A stretch of DNA of 64,000 nucleotides from Laetiporus sulphureus 93-53 (GCF_001632365.1 NW_024468556.1:86970-150969), one strand, 5' to 3'; numbered from the stretch's first letter, positions 23,933-37,113 are shown. The notes: generated by a model from the letters alone, not told the origin. Numbers and translations are program-made.

Positions 23933-25941
23933 CTACACTGATTGATCGACAGCTGTAGCAGCCGCCGTGCTTTCATTCACCTGAATGCTCATCGTCGACC
24001 AATCGAAACCGCCATCTCCTGGTGTTTGCACGCTGGCATTGCTACCGCCTCTTGCGCGCTCCCGCAGCACGCCCCACTGCACCCACCAGTTATCTGCCTC
24101 GTCTTCGCAGTCGTAGCCAAACGTGTTTCTCAGCTCCTGCCACTGTGGACTATCGTCCTCGCCGTCCTCGCCCTCCATGACGTTCTTTCCCGCACGGAAT
24201 TTTTCACGCATGCCATTGTCTCGCGAGCTCTGCGCCTCACCGTTCTCGAGCGTCATCCAGAACATGCTGCTCATTTCTGCCTCGCGCGCCTCGTTACAGC
24301 GTTTATGCCGCAGGTCCTGGAATGCCCATAGGAAGCTGCCGATTTCTTCGGGACTGCTGAGGTGTGCGAATAGTTTGGCCAGAACGGCAGCGTCCTCGAC
24401 TGCCATCGCCGTCCCTTGCAAGCTCGCAGGCTGGGAATATACCATAAGCCACATTTATAGGTCACGAGGTGGAAAGATCTTACTGGAAATGGATGCGCCG
24501 CTTGCCCGACCAGCACCATCGTGTTACTCTCATGCACCCATTCTTCCAAGTCACCGTAATCCTTCACAGCCACTCGAACCGCGTTCGATGCGTTGTCTGC
24601 CACTATCCTCAGCCTATAAGAAGAGCGATGAACGTGCCATCCCCGCGCCGAACGAAGGCACCCACCTCGCATCGCATGGGCTCGGGACAAGGCGTTTTAG
24701 GTCTGCCGAAGGGGGATCGCCCCATGCACCGTCGGTCCGGTCGTCACGGAGCAGAAAGTGAAATGCGATCTCTTGATGTGCGTGCTGATAGGCCGTTCAG
24801 TCATCATAGCGCATGATAGCTGGGTAGGCACACTGACGATCGGATACCCGACTGCACAGCACCCATTCCCGAAGGCAATGAAAACCATGTTCTAAAGGCG
24901 AAGAGCGGCTCGTAAGAAAAAGTGGCGAGAGCGAGCAATAAAAGACGCCCTGCCTGTTGGACGTTCACAAATTGCTTGATGTCATCCGGCATGTCCTTCG
25001 TGACAGTTGCTGTGTTGAATGTAGCGCTGCAAAGCCACAACATAAGGTGGAAATACGTGCAAGTGAAAAAGGTAACATACTCGAACATGGTCAACCCGAC
25101 CGGCGTGCCGTGATCCTGCCGCCCAATGACGATTCGTCTAGCCAGCCCGTTCTCTCCATCCGCGCCAATTATCACATCCGCCGTCAAAACTTCTCCAGAA
25201 GCTAGCTTCACCTCGCGCTTGTCAGGATGAATCTCAACAACATCAGCGTTAGTGCGTATCGTGGCGCCTTGTGAGAGTGCTGTCTCAAGCAGCACTCTAT
25301 GCAAGTCACTGTGCTGCGCGGCAATTATGAGTTTGCCGCTGCGTAGCCCCAGTCTAGCGAAAGGTCCCTTACAGTCGTTAACATGAACTCCCCGCGTGTC
25401 TCTCTTAGCAGCTCGTTGTCCCAGACCTGTGTGCCAAGAAGCTCTCCGCTCTCAACTATGGGGGTGATCAGTCGCAATCACGTGCGAGAGAACAAATTGC
25501 GTACATCTCGAAAACAATATTGGTTGTGATGTCAATGCGATCTTTCGTAGCTTCTCTTTCAGCCCCCAATGGAATAGGATCTTTGACATGTTGGGGGGCA
25601 TGCGAACACCGCCACCTCCTCGCTGGATTCATGAATACGGCGTATGACATCGTAATTTGATCGTACTCACGTTTTTGGTCCCATCACTCTTCTCTAATAC
25701 TTGCACACGATGACCTACGCGAGTCAGCGCTACAGCAGCAGCAAGCCCAGCGATGCCTACACAATAATTCTTGATCATCAACCAACGCTGTCACATATAA
25801 CGATCATACCTCCGCCAATGATGATGAAGTCAACAGCCAAGGATGCCTTAGGCGCTGATGTATGTGGCTGCAAACGAAAAGACGCGAAGAATCAGGATCT
25901 CTCCTCGAGGAGTGAGTGACGCGTCTTACTTCTCCGTTCAT
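23933..25941 (-). CDS. FAD-dependent monooxygenase (salicylate-hydroxylase-like)
   Basis: Class A flavoprotein hydroxylase that should use NAD(P)H and O2 on an aromatic or related substrate, which is unknown here. A 12-nt first coding exon (MNGE) is followed by FIIIGGGIAGLAAAVALTR, the GxGxxG Rossmann dinucleotide motif, then VQVLEKSD. The middle has a conserved HRVLLETALSQGA..ADVIIGADGENGLARR segment, including the DG motif. The third FAD motif reads LVGQAAHPFPPASLQGTAMAVEDA, where many relatives have GD-AAH. A Gln at the usual Asp place is notable, although Glu or other residues occur in some fungal relatives. The C-terminus has the DNWWVQWG motif seen in this fungal subfamily. No signal peptide is seen. 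The short first intron (GTAAGA..TGCAG) was chosen because the next exon lacks its own ATG in frame. Confidence 0.85.
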
Positions 25942-26180
25942 CGAGGTGGATAGTAAGAGCAGACGGGACCTTGACGCAGGCGATTAGGAGCTGAAGGGAA
26001 CAAAGACCGGCAGACGGGACAGCGAACAATAACCATCATCGAGATGCTAGTTCATATTTATGGAATCGTTACCGAAGGCGAGGCAGATCTCAGCTTTGTG
26101 CGGAGATTTCGATGTCACCCCGCGGCCCCGGCTAATGGTTATGATACAGTGGTTACCCGATCTTTGGCGGAATTTTTTAA

Positions 26181-26700
26181 TTGATTCTGTTGCTCACTTT
26201 ACTACGTAATAGTGGTACTGCGCTCATTCAGGGTGCTGGCCCTGCGGGCAGGCTAAGCGCATCCAAAAAACTAGCGATGTCCGAGCTAGAACCTGATGCG
26301 CACTCACTTTGCGACTGCAAGGTCAGAATATTTGTAACGCGATTTTGTCCCATCTATTTGTTCTTGTTTGTCTCAATCGATCACTTACCCTTTCCAAACG
26401 AGTCCTCCCCTGTCCTACATTCGATGTCGTTCCGTACGTTAACTCAACAGGTTTCTACGCCTCGAAACATGAGTCGCGCATCACCAAATCGCACAATACT
26501 CGCTCACTCATTCACGGAGCACCGTCGAATTTCACGATCCCAATGCAGGGGAATGCCACAGATCACCACTCTCTGCGTGCCATCCGAGCAGATGCCGTCA
26601 AGACACGGCACGGCTACCGATTAAGCTACTCGTGAACAACGCAGGCGTGATGATAAGCCACCAGACGAAGCTCTCGAAGCCCGGGGAGGCGAGCAGCTTA
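26181..26700 (+). pseudogene. Possible short-chain dehydrogenase relic
   Basis: Two SDR-like fragments lie in the expected order but in broken frames: TALIQGAGPAGRLSASKKLA, resembling a TGxxxGxG cofactor site with the motif degraded, and LLVNNAGVMISHQ, the NNAG strand motif. No YxxxK active site follows and no splice scheme joins them convincingly. This may be a decayed SDR gene; chance similarity cannot be excluded. Confidence 0.3.
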
Positions 26701-29316
26701 GAGTATCGAAAGCTCGTATGGAACTACAAGATGGATGAGACGTTAGCATGGCGTCAGTCATCACAAGTCCGGTCGTCGCGATCTCGAGCCTTGCATCGCT
26801 GCGGAAGAGTTCGTATTTGTTCAGCTTCTCGTATAGGCTTAGCAAGGCAGCCGTGACGTACCTGGGTTAGACGATGGCGCACTACTTTAAGCTTTAAGGA
26901 CTGGCGGATCCGGAGCAATGTCTTTTGCCTATCTTCCTCAGGTGCATTGTACTGCACAGCTGAATCATCGTGAAAATGACCGCAAATATTGGGGACAGTG
27001 ATATTCCGCGGGCGGGAATCACGCTCCAGTAAGTATGTTCGTCAAAAATCACCGACCTCTCCATAATCTTCCAACTCGATCCAGTCGCAAGGTGCCAAAT
27101 GTGGTGTACCTGAACAAGTCTGGGCCGTCCATCCCGTGATCACCGCGATTCGATCTCGGCCAGGATTGGTGCCCCAGATGCATCGGCAATGGATAAACGT
27201 GGTGAATCATGTCATGCGAGCCGATCGCACTGAGCCACGCCGACGATGCCTGGCATCCTCGCGGCTCTTGGATTGACCTCTGTTCAAGGAACAACGGGCC
27301 AGAAGAGGTTAGTGTATGTGCATCCCTGGCCTGGGTCGAGGCTTAGATGGATTTACAGAACATTATTATATCGCGATTTTATCCTTTGTTCTCTAATGAT
27401 CGTGAGCATTCTGAGGATAGCGTAGCACCGACGTGTAAATCAGCACCATAATCGGTGCGGGTACAGACAAATCTTCGCGGACGCAAATGATGCCAGAGCC
27501 AATCTCAAACTGGCAAGAGTGCGGGGGGACGATGCATAGCAACGTGAGAGGGAGGGCGCTTAATCCTTGATGCGTATTTACCTCCTTCCAACCGCGCATA
27601 GCGCGGTATAGAAATAAATGTACAAAAAAAAAAATCCTTGATGCACGCAGCGAGCTCAGAAAGGCAGGGGAGGCCTGATCAATATCAATATTTACAGCCT
27701 TCGGTGTGCTTCTCAACTTCTCTCATAAATGTCGGTTGACCCGCTTCAGAAGCAGCGGCGGCGCTCATAAAGTTCGGGACTGCTCATCAGAACATACAGT
27801 TTGTAAAAAGCTCAGAAATGCACATCAGAAACGGCCATGCAACGTTTACGGTCCCTCATATTGTGGCCTAGCACGATTTAGGAATGTGCGAGCCTACACG
27901 TTCGTACTCGCCTAATATGGTCTTCTCGCGGAAATTCCGTGCTGACAGGATTTGCTGGTCCGTCCAGCGTGAATTTAGAGGGTGGTGCTGCGCATCGCGG
28001 GATGCATATGTATGGAGCGTTGCGTTATCCGCAAGGACGAACTCTATCAACGCATCTCGGCGGTTGCACATTCTGGACATTCTCTTGGAGGGCCGGGCGC
28101 TCCGGATTTCGCCAATCATGGGATTTAGAATCGCCTTGTGGTCGGTTTAGATTATAGGCTAGACGAGACGAGGTAGTCGTTGATGCACATCAGAGCGGAC
28201 GAGAAGATCCTCTGACGCGCGCGGCTAGTCCGGGCTGGAACGTATATGGTCGCAGGCTCGCAGCCAGCCCTTGGTAGCGACCCGCGAAACGTTACGGTTT
28301 TCTCGGGTGGCCGGACATCCTTGGATCAACGGCACGGCTCGAGCCCCTTCGGAAGCCTCGCTTGATATCGTGCTTGTGCTTCATCAGGGCTCATTCGGAG
28401 GTAGGACGAGAAGAGATGGTGCCGCTTCTCTGATCGTCAAGGATGCATGAGGTGCACGGACGCTTTTAACGGCAGGACACCTCCAATCGGAGTCTGGCTG
28501 ACAAATATCAACTGGTGCAATCCGCGGTGTCAGATCTGTGCAAGAAAAAAGCATAATCCCAATGGGTGCAAGCGCATATGGGACATATTCCGCACGGCGT
28601 GGATATGTTGCGAATCGGATGGAAGGTCTGCAGTCTGCCGAGTTGTTAAGTCGTGATACACGGAGAAAGGAGGGCCGACAGTTCGCCTGGATCTATCGCT
28701 TAGAGCGAATTCCGTGCGCGGTTGAAAACAGATAAGTGCAGCCCTCACCTTCGCATCCGCTGCGAGCTTGCCTGGAAGGAGGTAGACGAACATGGGATCA
28801 TCACCGGCGTTCAGCCAAGGCCGCTAAGATAGAGTCCAGCTAACGGGGAAGGCAGACACTGGTATACAACGGCAATGTTCATCCACAGGAAAGGCTTCAC
28901 GGAAGGAAGCCGGTTGTGTTGTTTCAGCGGCAAGTCGTGTGCGTAGCCGCTATATGGTCATTCTGCAGAAACCTATAGGCCCGGCAGGGCGGATTCAGTC
29001 AACAATTTCGAGTAGACAACGGTCTCATCAAAAGCGTTGAGTTTTCGAACCAGGAAAATCTCTAACGGTAGTACGCCATTGTTTGTAATTTGGGAAGTTT
29101 ACATAGCATTTGTTGCTATGTTGTTAAAAGTCACAATTCCCCGTGCCTATGCTATCATCGAGATAACCTTCGTCATGTTCTCACGTCCGTGATCCACACA
29201 TAAACTACTTGGGCGTACTGCTGGGCCACACCCAAGGCTGCTTGATGGCTTGAGGACTTACTTCGGATATTGACCTCCTAATTCCAGATACGAAATTACC
29301 GGTACGGCTAGCTACG
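26701..29316. other. Gene-poor interval
   Basis: About 2.6 kb with only short discordant ORFs. Nothing matches a known family. A short direct repeat (AATCCTTGATGC) occurs twice near 27.57 and 27.63 kb, the second copy following an A-rich run. The stretch may hold decayed sequence and, at the right end, the promoter of the arrestin-like gene. Confidence 0.4.
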
Positions 29317-32300
29317 ATGGTGGCACAGTCTCGATTGGAGCCGATGAACGCTTCGCCTCACCATGCTAAGGTGAGGGTGTCGCTGAAGCTCGCGAACTCC
29401 TTGTTCGTGGCGGGAGGGAACATCACCGGCAAGATAGAGCTGGAGTGCAAAGCGGACAAGGGCATGGGCATCGGAGTCATCATGGTCGAGCTCTTCGCTG
29501 TCGAAGGTCCGTACGCATCCTGCGTCTCGTCTCGTAGTGGCCGGTATATATGAAAATTTGGCTGTCGAGCAGAGCTCACTGCGCGCGACCATTCCGGCAC
29601 ATCGACGTTCTTGCACGTCAAGCGGTTCTTCCAGGGACCAGGGCTGCCCCCCTCGAATGCTGTACACCCTCCTACTGTGGTAGGAGATTCTGCCCTTCCA
29701 GCTCATTATTATCCTGCTCGCCGCGGGACGACTACGTTTCTCTTCAAATTACCACTGCCAGAGTCGTCGCCCTCGGCCATTAACTTTGCCTCTGGCCTTG
29801 CACAGGTCAGATACGAGATCCGAGCGACAGTTGGCGTCGCTTGGAGAGGGGAGAACAAGCTTGTGTTTGACAAAAAGGCAGTGGATGTCGTAGAGACACT
29901 TCAAACAAATGCCTCTCGCACGGACCCGGAGGCAGTGGTTGTCAGTGAGAATGGCAAGATATGGGTGCATGGCAGACTTGCCGGTGGAGTCATGGTTGCT
30001 GGACAGCCGGCCTGCATCGAGCTGCAAGTGAAGAATCACTCGACGAAGAAAGTGAGTGTATGCGTCATAAATGCGCAAATCATCCTAAAGCCGGATACTA
30101 GAATACGGGCCTTTCGCTCTCATTGGCACGCGAATTAGTCATACCCATGCGTTCTGATCCTCAGAAGCGCCCTCTGCAGATATCGGACACTTTGACGACA
30201 GTATCGTTCAATGGCCCTGAATACATTATCCATCCCGGCGCAGAGGGTGTAGCCCTCCTTGTTTTCGATCTGCCTGAGCACGCGCGGAGTGTTCATGGAC
30301 GGAGTCGCGAAGGCGACGAGGAGGGAAGCAGACATGTGGACCCCCTTTTCGAGGTGAGATGTCTCGTCAATGTGAAATTGTCGATGGGCATTATAAGGTG
30401 AGGCATCGGATGGTATATCATTTTACATAAATCGCTCAGTACGGCGTGTAGCAAGGACATACTGCTAAGCATCCCAGCGCCCATATTGCATCCAACTGCT
30501 GCATCTAGTTTGCCTCTCCAAGAACAGCCCAAGCCCGCTGTCCACGCAATGCCGATATATGACCATATGTCGCCCATGCCATACGCTTCTTACGCTCCAT
30601 CCAGCCCCCGCGTGGGGCGCCCTTTAAGTCCATATCCCTATTCTCCGCCAATCTCCCCGCCTCCTGATCCTTATACAGGCTATGATCAGGCTTGGCCACC
30701 ACCATTGATACCTGCGTCACCACTGTACCACGCTTTCTCTCCTCCGCCAATGTCACCTCCACTGCCATACCAATACTACTACTACAACCCCATGCCACAC
30801 TCCCTCGTCACGCCGTATGCCCCGCCACCGCGTCCGTCCAGCACCGAACCGGTTCCGTCGCAGCCCTTCCACGGCTTGCCGCCACCTCTTCCTCCAGTGC
30901 CGTTACAGCAACCCCTGTCACTTCTCCACGGCAGCAGTTCATATGTTGCGCAACGCGAGGAAGGCAAAGGCGAGCGCGCCTCACGCATATCACTCCATCT
31001 CCGCATGTCGTCACGCCATCGTTCAGTTTCACCACCGGCGCATCGTTATTCTATACCCGCCGCATCTGAGCCTGAGCCGCACGCACTTCAGCACCTCACG
31101 CCACCATCAGCCGCGATTCCTATACCCGGGGCTTTGACTTCACCCTACACCAAGGGAAGCCCAGTATCCTCAGCTGGGACTCGTCACTTATCACCGTCCA
31201 TGCCCACATCCCCTGTGCGCTCGCAAGGCTCTGTAAGGTCTCCGCGTCCTATACTCTCTCCGAAGCATTCATTCTCCGATGATCCGTCGATGCATGGAAC
31301 TCAGGTTGAACAGCTTGAGCGCATCGCCGCGGAGGTGGACGATGAGAACGCAGACATGTCCAGCGGAGCTCTTCATTTGGAGCTGGGGAAGAGGGATCAG
31401 GCGTTACCGCGGGTGCCTGATCCGAGTCAGAAGCCAAAGTTGCTCTCTGCGCGAGCGGCGGTGGATACCATCTTTTCGTCAGATGGCCTCGACGAGACCC
31501 CTCCGACGCCTACATTAGCTGCGGTGACATCGCTGAAGGTAACTCGTGCAACTGCGCATGGCGGCCCAAGTGGTCTGGATGCCCTGGAGGCGAAGCTGTT
31601 AGCAGAAGTGGGGACACGCAAGGTCGAACGGAGTAATGGGCACGCAGACGTGCGCTCTGTGATGCCCATCGCTATTCCTCGTCCCGCAGATGCCGATCCT
31701 GCCCTTGAATCCGCAATATCGAGCCTTACTCTACCTGGCCTTGATGCTGAGGCCAGGACGCCGAGAATTGGGCCGCCGGACGAGATCGATCATCTGAAAA
31801 TAGGCCAGGAGGAGGAAGACGATGACTATGCCCTCACAGAGCGAAGGCGATGGAAGGGATCAGACCCAGGAAGCCATGAGACACGGAAGGATGGATCATC
31901 CATCGGCACGAAGAAGTCGAAAGACAAGGAGCGACCAGGCAGGAAGAAGAGCTTCGAGACGGCTAGTACGGGGAAAGGAAAGGAGATTCGTCAATTGAAA
32001 ATTACGGCTCAAGGACGAGTGGCAGCATGGCTAGGCAGCATCGAGCCTGATGTTCCGCCTCCATCTAGTACCCCGCCTCCTGTGAGCCCATCTCCGGATA
32101 TAGGTGATCAGAAAGATGTGTTCCGCGTGAACGCCAAGGACCGAGTCGCTGCATGGTTGGGAAACTTGCGAACAGAGGTTCCACAGCCCTCTGATCTTAC
32201 TCCTCCAGCCGGTCCAAGAGCTCCCATATACAAATATATTGACGACGTTACCCGTGGAACTGAGGATGATAAGCCAATCTTGAGCGTACAAGATGCGTCA

Positions 32301-33065
32301 CAGGAGAAGCTTGACGAAACGGTTGAGCCAAATGTGTCTGCTGCCCCTAATCCTCGCTCGTCTGGTTTCATGCCTATAGGGACGCTTCGCTCGGAGAACT
32401 CGCAAGTGAGAGGTGATAGTAAGCGGCTTACGGCTGCTCAAATTGATAGACATCACCGGAAGGTAATGAAGGCGCCAGTTATATCCCCCCGGTTGACGGT
32501 GTACCCTCCTCGACCCGTCGATCCTGAGGTGCGCTATGACATTCGTTCTGCCCGCGGCGGGCGAGGTGGGAAAGTGACAAAGGTAGCTTCGTTATGGGCA
32601 TCTGCATCACAGCAGAATGAGAAGGGGACAAGCTCGCCACAAAGTCCCGCGGCGAAGAATGTCCTCCCTAAGGTCAAGCGGCCTGCCAACGGTGATGCTA
32701 CGCCTCGAAACCCGCGGTCTCCTCGCTCTCCTAACAAGGCGAACGCTGCCAGTACACCCGGTGGTAGAAAGACTCCTGTGAAAGATGCAAAGCGTGCGAT
32801 GATGATGAAGTCATCCTCAGTGCCTGCGGCTGTTTCTTCCTCGTTGGCCGTCCCTATGTTGTCGTCCATGGCTTCTCTGGCTCGTCCTGTCTCTCCTCCG
32901 AATGATAGAGTCAAGGCGAACATTTCTCTAGCAGCTGTTTCAGAGCAAACCGTGCCTGTGATAGCAGCCGCGAAACGACCTGTTTCTCCTAAGGGCGAGC
33001 TCGCATTCGGTCAGGCCCGCCTCCGTGAACTCATCAAGCGATACCAAGGACAAGCTCCCACCTGA
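29317..33065 (+). CDS. Alpha-arrestin-like protein with long disordered C-terminal region
   Basis: Alpha-arrestins are adaptors that link membrane cargo to ubiquitin ligases. Four exons give about 1,190 residues. Residues 1-~180 form an arrestin N-like domain (KVRVSLKLANSLFVAGGNITGKIEL split by the usual features, TTFLFKLPLPESSPS, LAQVRYEIRATVGV). An arrestin C-like segment follows (ACIELQVKNHSTKK, LVIPMRSDP, FEVRCLVNVKLSMG). The remaining ~800 residues are Pro/Ser-rich and probably disordered. They carry two copies of an RVAAWLG motif at about 32.02 and 32.14 kb, each followed by a Pro-rich spacer. I saw no clear PPxY motif, which would be expected if it recruited an Rsp5-type ligase directly. 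Intron 29507-29572 and two others keep the frame. The cargo is unknown. Confidence 0.75.
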
Positions 33066-34094
33066 ACTGCATCGTGTCCGTGCTCTCATTAATCTATTCT
33101 TGCTTTCCATGCTCCACCTTGTTCATCATCTCTGTCATACCCATCCGGACATCGCTACGTTCACCTCACGACATCAATCGCCTAAAAAACATCCTTGCCA
33201 GGAACATGACTAGCTCAGAGGAGAAGCACTTCTCATGCCCTCTCAAGCACCTCTGTCTTCGTCTTCTTGGTGCTATTCAGAGTTGCACAAGCACTCACGT
33301 TGGCTTTCTCGAGGGGCTTCGCCACTAGTGAGCTGGTCGACGTCAGAGAAGTAGCCTTTGTTGTCCTGCCATACAGCGACTGACGGTACTGTAACTGCGC
33401 GCGAGAGCGCTTATCCAGCTGGCGCTGCCGTTACGTCTTACGCATGTCTGAGCTCGCTCTTTCCTTGGGCGGTCTCACGGTTTCGGCCGCGATGCTGGGA
33501 TCCATGATAGCTTTGTCACCTTGATTTATTGCTCTGTCGAGGACCTGAGGTCGCTCTTTTTCTCTTTCGTATTTTAAAGTTATCAGGTGACGAGGTTTTG
33601 GATGTGTTTACGACTTGCTTCTCGCTGAAACGACCCCCTCTTGTCATTAGTCCTGGATGTTTCACAATTCGATATGTTGTACAATCTCCTTAGTAAAGTA
33701 CCTGCTTGTTTATTCGATCAGCAATATCGTGGACAGTAGTGTTATTGGTCCTTCATGTGTAATTCTAGCTCCTTCCGGCAGTGCTAACCAATCTGAAAGG
33801 GACTCCACTGGAGTCCTTTCGATTCCATGCGAGCTGAGCGCCCGTGGAGAACACCCGAGCCTCAATTCTTGACTGTTCTGGGCTCAGGCGACATTACAGG
33901 GAACTCGTTACATGCATTTCCGATTCAGAAGCTCCTCTAGATCTCGGAAGTGCAATAGAAACAACAGTAATCTACACGAGGCACTATGCACAACAGTAAG
34001 GTATGATGCCAATAATTAAACAAGGATACAAAAGCGATTCTCGCAAGGTACAAGATACAACACATGTTTGACACTGAAAAAGCGCATGAACGGT
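33066..34094. other. Convergent intergenic region
   Basis: The 3' regions of the arrestin-like gene (+) and the phosphatase gene (-). T-rich and A-rich stretches are present but no coding signal. Confidence 0.45.
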
Positions 34095-36502
34095 TCATGC
34101 AAAATCGCCCATCTTCGGGCACTTGATGCTCACGAGACGCGCGTCGAGGCCCGAACCCTTGTCGCCAAACTCCACGCGTCGCGTCTTCCGCCTTCTCCTT
34201 CTGCTCGGCATTTCCGGCTCTTCCCACTGACCGTCAGAGCGCGCAATGCCTGCACTGTACCAGTTGTCCTCGTCCTGGTACACTCCATCATCATCCACTT
34301 CGCTTTCAGGGTATCTTGACTCGATGTCACTCCCGTTGGGGCGCTGCAGGATGAGCGTGGTCAACCGCCACCCGTACAAGCAGCCCGTATCAATACCAAC
34401 GCTCCAGCGCTTGACGTCCAGTCCTCGCGTGGCAGCGTGGCCATACACGACGGAAGCCGGCTCGCAGGGAAGCAAGATGGTCTCGCTGTCAGAGTCGTCG
34501 CCAGGGTTGGGCCGCGTGAAAGGCCTCTTTATGTCGTAGATACGAGGCGCGTCGGGCATTGACGAAGACGAGTTGTCAAACCCTCGACAACGGCCGATCT
34601 GGTTGTTCCAGATTTTGCTCCATGGAGTACCCTTGTCGTTGTTGCTGCGACCACCGAGTCAGAGTGCAACGAGAGTTTGTGCATGAGAAATATTTACCGA
34701 GTGACCTTGCCCGTCTTGCGGACGCCACGCATATTAAGCAATACCCACGGATCACGGTTCGTCGGGATATCCGTCATGATCGCTTTTTCCTGGGCAGTGC
34801 GCAGCTCCTCGAGTGTCTCATTCTTGCGCGGCGAACTGCGAGTAAGCGTCGACGTGCTGAGCAGTTGTTGCACATGAACAATGCGAGAGATTATAGTAAT
34901 GTCGTCGTCATCTCCCTCAATGTCAACATCGGCGCCGGAAACATCCAGCACCGGGGGGTGAGCCAAAGGCTGATGCTCATCCAAGAGCGGAAGGGTAGGA
35001 TCCGAGGGCAAGATACCGGCGTGCACAACGAAGAAATGCTCCGAGGGGGCGTGGATAACCAGCGGTAGCGAATACAGGCATTCTCGCTGTGCCATCGTCA
35101 TCTCTCTGTAACATGTAGCAGATCAGGGCCCGCGTTTACAGCGTCCATGGCTCCGAAGGGGCGTTGCTACTTACCTCGCAAGCCAATAGTGATCCCCAAA
35201 TATTGCCCAATCCTTCTTTTCGCGCCCCTTACCAAAGTGCGGGATGCGGCGCCACCATTCCGCGCGCCACGTACCCGCCGCCCGCTTGCGCGCCGTGTCG
35301 GCCCATGCGTTGGGATCGGCCGAACTCTTCGGGTCGGTCCGTACATCGTGCATCCACTCGTGCTCAATCAACCGAAGAAACTCGCGCCCGGTACGCACAG
35401 GCCGATCAGGCTTCTTGTCCTTGGCGGCGTCGATGCGGGATGGCTCCGGGAACGTCAGCTGGAGCGGCTCAAACCAGTCGCGCCAGGCTCGCCACTGAAC
35501 GACCATCTGATCGTGATTTCCGCGTACAGCATACACTGGCCCCGGAGTGCCGCCACATTTATGCTGAGTGATGAAGTCGAGGACGGCGAGCGAGCCTGCG
35601 TGCGTTGACTTCGCCATGATGTCACCGGCGAAGATCAACGTGTCCGTCTCAGGTTTGTAGGATACCGCGGAAAGCAGGTCGCTATGAGGGACTTGTCAGT
35701 AGATGCCTTTCATCACTTTGCGAAGTGGCCACGCAAGAGGAGAGAACATTGCCGCCAATTTCACAAGGCACCAAACTTATACGCGCATACGGCGAGGCGG
35801 CAGCCGCCTGTCTGTGCGAAAACGAAGGAACTCTCGAAGGCTTCCGCAGCACCGCTCGTGCTCTAAGCACATAATTCCATAGGAAAATCGCGATCCTCCG
35901 CGAAATCTCCGAATAGAGGACGTGTCATCCTATCCTGACCGTGAAACATCGCTCCGTGATCCGATTAAGCGGACTTCAAAAGCTCAGAGAAACGCACATG
36001 CAGGCCAATACTAAGCGGTCAACTTGAAGAACGTCTGACTGCAGGCAAATGACGCGCACCTCGAGGATGGCGATGACACAGAGAGATGACATACTGGAGA
36101 GACTTGTTCATCCCATGGACATCGCCGACGAACATAAGGCGTCTGATGGGATTATCTGCAGGGTTGTGAGACACGGAAAAATGAGATGAACATCGTATGA
36201 AAACTCACCAAGACCAATCTCGCTCTCCGAGAGTGTGTAGTGATGTACGATTTTGTTGAAGTCAGGGAAGTCTGCCCCTGGACGTTCAGCGTATCCTCTT
36301 CGTCTTGAGAGACTCAAGAAAAACACACACCATAGTCCACAGTCCCGCTATGCGTTCCAAGGGCAGTTGTATGCGGTCGTGGGAAGAGGTTGAACTCGGT
36401 CGCGATTCCCAGTAGAAACACCAGAGAGAAGAGGAGTGCGGTAAGGGCACACATTATTCGAGAAATGTCTCGGGTACCCTTGTGACGACTCAGAGATTTC
36501 AT
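34095..36502 (-). CDS. PPN2: Membrane-anchored metallophosphatase, Ppn2 endopolyphosphatase type
   Basis: Calcineurin-like phosphoesterase. The yeast relative Ppn2 is a vacuolar Zn-dependent endopolyphosphatase. The protein starts MKSLSRHKGTRDISRIM, followed by one membrane helix (CALTALLFSLVFLLGIA), making it a predicted type II membrane protein. Catalytic motifs appear in order: MFVGDVHG (GDxHG), LIFAGDIMAKSTHAG (GD-x-K region), VYAVRGNHDQ (GNHD), FFVVHAGILP, then SVVYGHAATRG with the late metal-binding histidine, and GIDTGCLYGWRLT. These are the PPP-superfamily residues. DPWVLLNMRGVRK and TPWSKIWNNQI are also typical of this fungal clade. The tail is acidic and then strongly basic (RRRRRKTRR). 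All introns join in frame. The polyphosphatase assignment is by similarity; another phosphoester substrate is possible. Confidence 0.82.
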
Positions 36503-37113
36503 CCTTCAGGGCGAAGGAGAACGTTTCCGACGTGCAGGGGAGGGGGGTGGGAGTCAGAACAAAAATGCAGCTCGAGGGACAAGTGGTCCATTTCGCAGTG
36601 CTTGGAGCTGCCGCCGGCCGGTCGCTTGCCGTCATAATCCGGAGTAAACCTACCTATCTAATCTGATAAGATGGTAAGATAAGATAACCACAATCAGGGT
36701 ACCGCATCAGCAAAATGCTGGCCGCGTCGCCCTGACCTGAGACCACCTCGAGCTTGTCTGGCAACTGTTTCACAATGCTTTGCGCAGTATGCTTTATAGA
36801 CAAGTCCTCAATATGAACACAATTAACAAAACATAAGAATCTCTTCGCGCGTTGTCTTTCGTGTTCGTTTGGGGGGGGGGGGGGGGCAACTCCGAGTCTA
36901 AACATCGGTTCTTTGATTGGTGAGTGTCATCTCAATCAATAAGTTTTAGTCGTACCATGGTACGTCCTGGTATTAATACGCCTTCATTCAGTCCGTAGCT
37001 ACTCGAATGCAGCATGAGTTAGGATATGTGACAATAAGTCGTCGTCCATCTCGTAAAGCATTAACTTCATCGAACTATTGTGCAATCCAGATGAGATCTC
37101 CCTTCTAACGTCT
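36503..37113. other. Intergenic region with poly-G tract and palindrome
   Basis: This stretch lies between the phosphatase start and the Hsp20-like stop. It contains a run of 16 G at 36871-36886 and a perfect 14-bp palindrome, CGTACCATGGTACG, at 36951-36964. No coding signal was recognised, although a last exon of the Hsp20-like gene could lie near 37,000-37,110. Confidence 0.5.
36871..36886. repeat. Homopolymer run of 16 G
   Basis: Sixteen consecutive G on the plus strand. Such a tract could slip or form a G-rich structure. Confidence 0.9.

Noticed and set aside
30782..31137. Several overlapping open frames on both strands in the arrestin-like gene
   Set aside because: The Pro/Ser-rich coding sequence produces open alternative frames. 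The 859-codon plus-strand frame joined to the arrestin exons explains the region.
35147..35608. Plus-strand open frames opposite the phosphatase gene
   Set aside because: They are shadows of the GNHD-containing exon on the minus strand.
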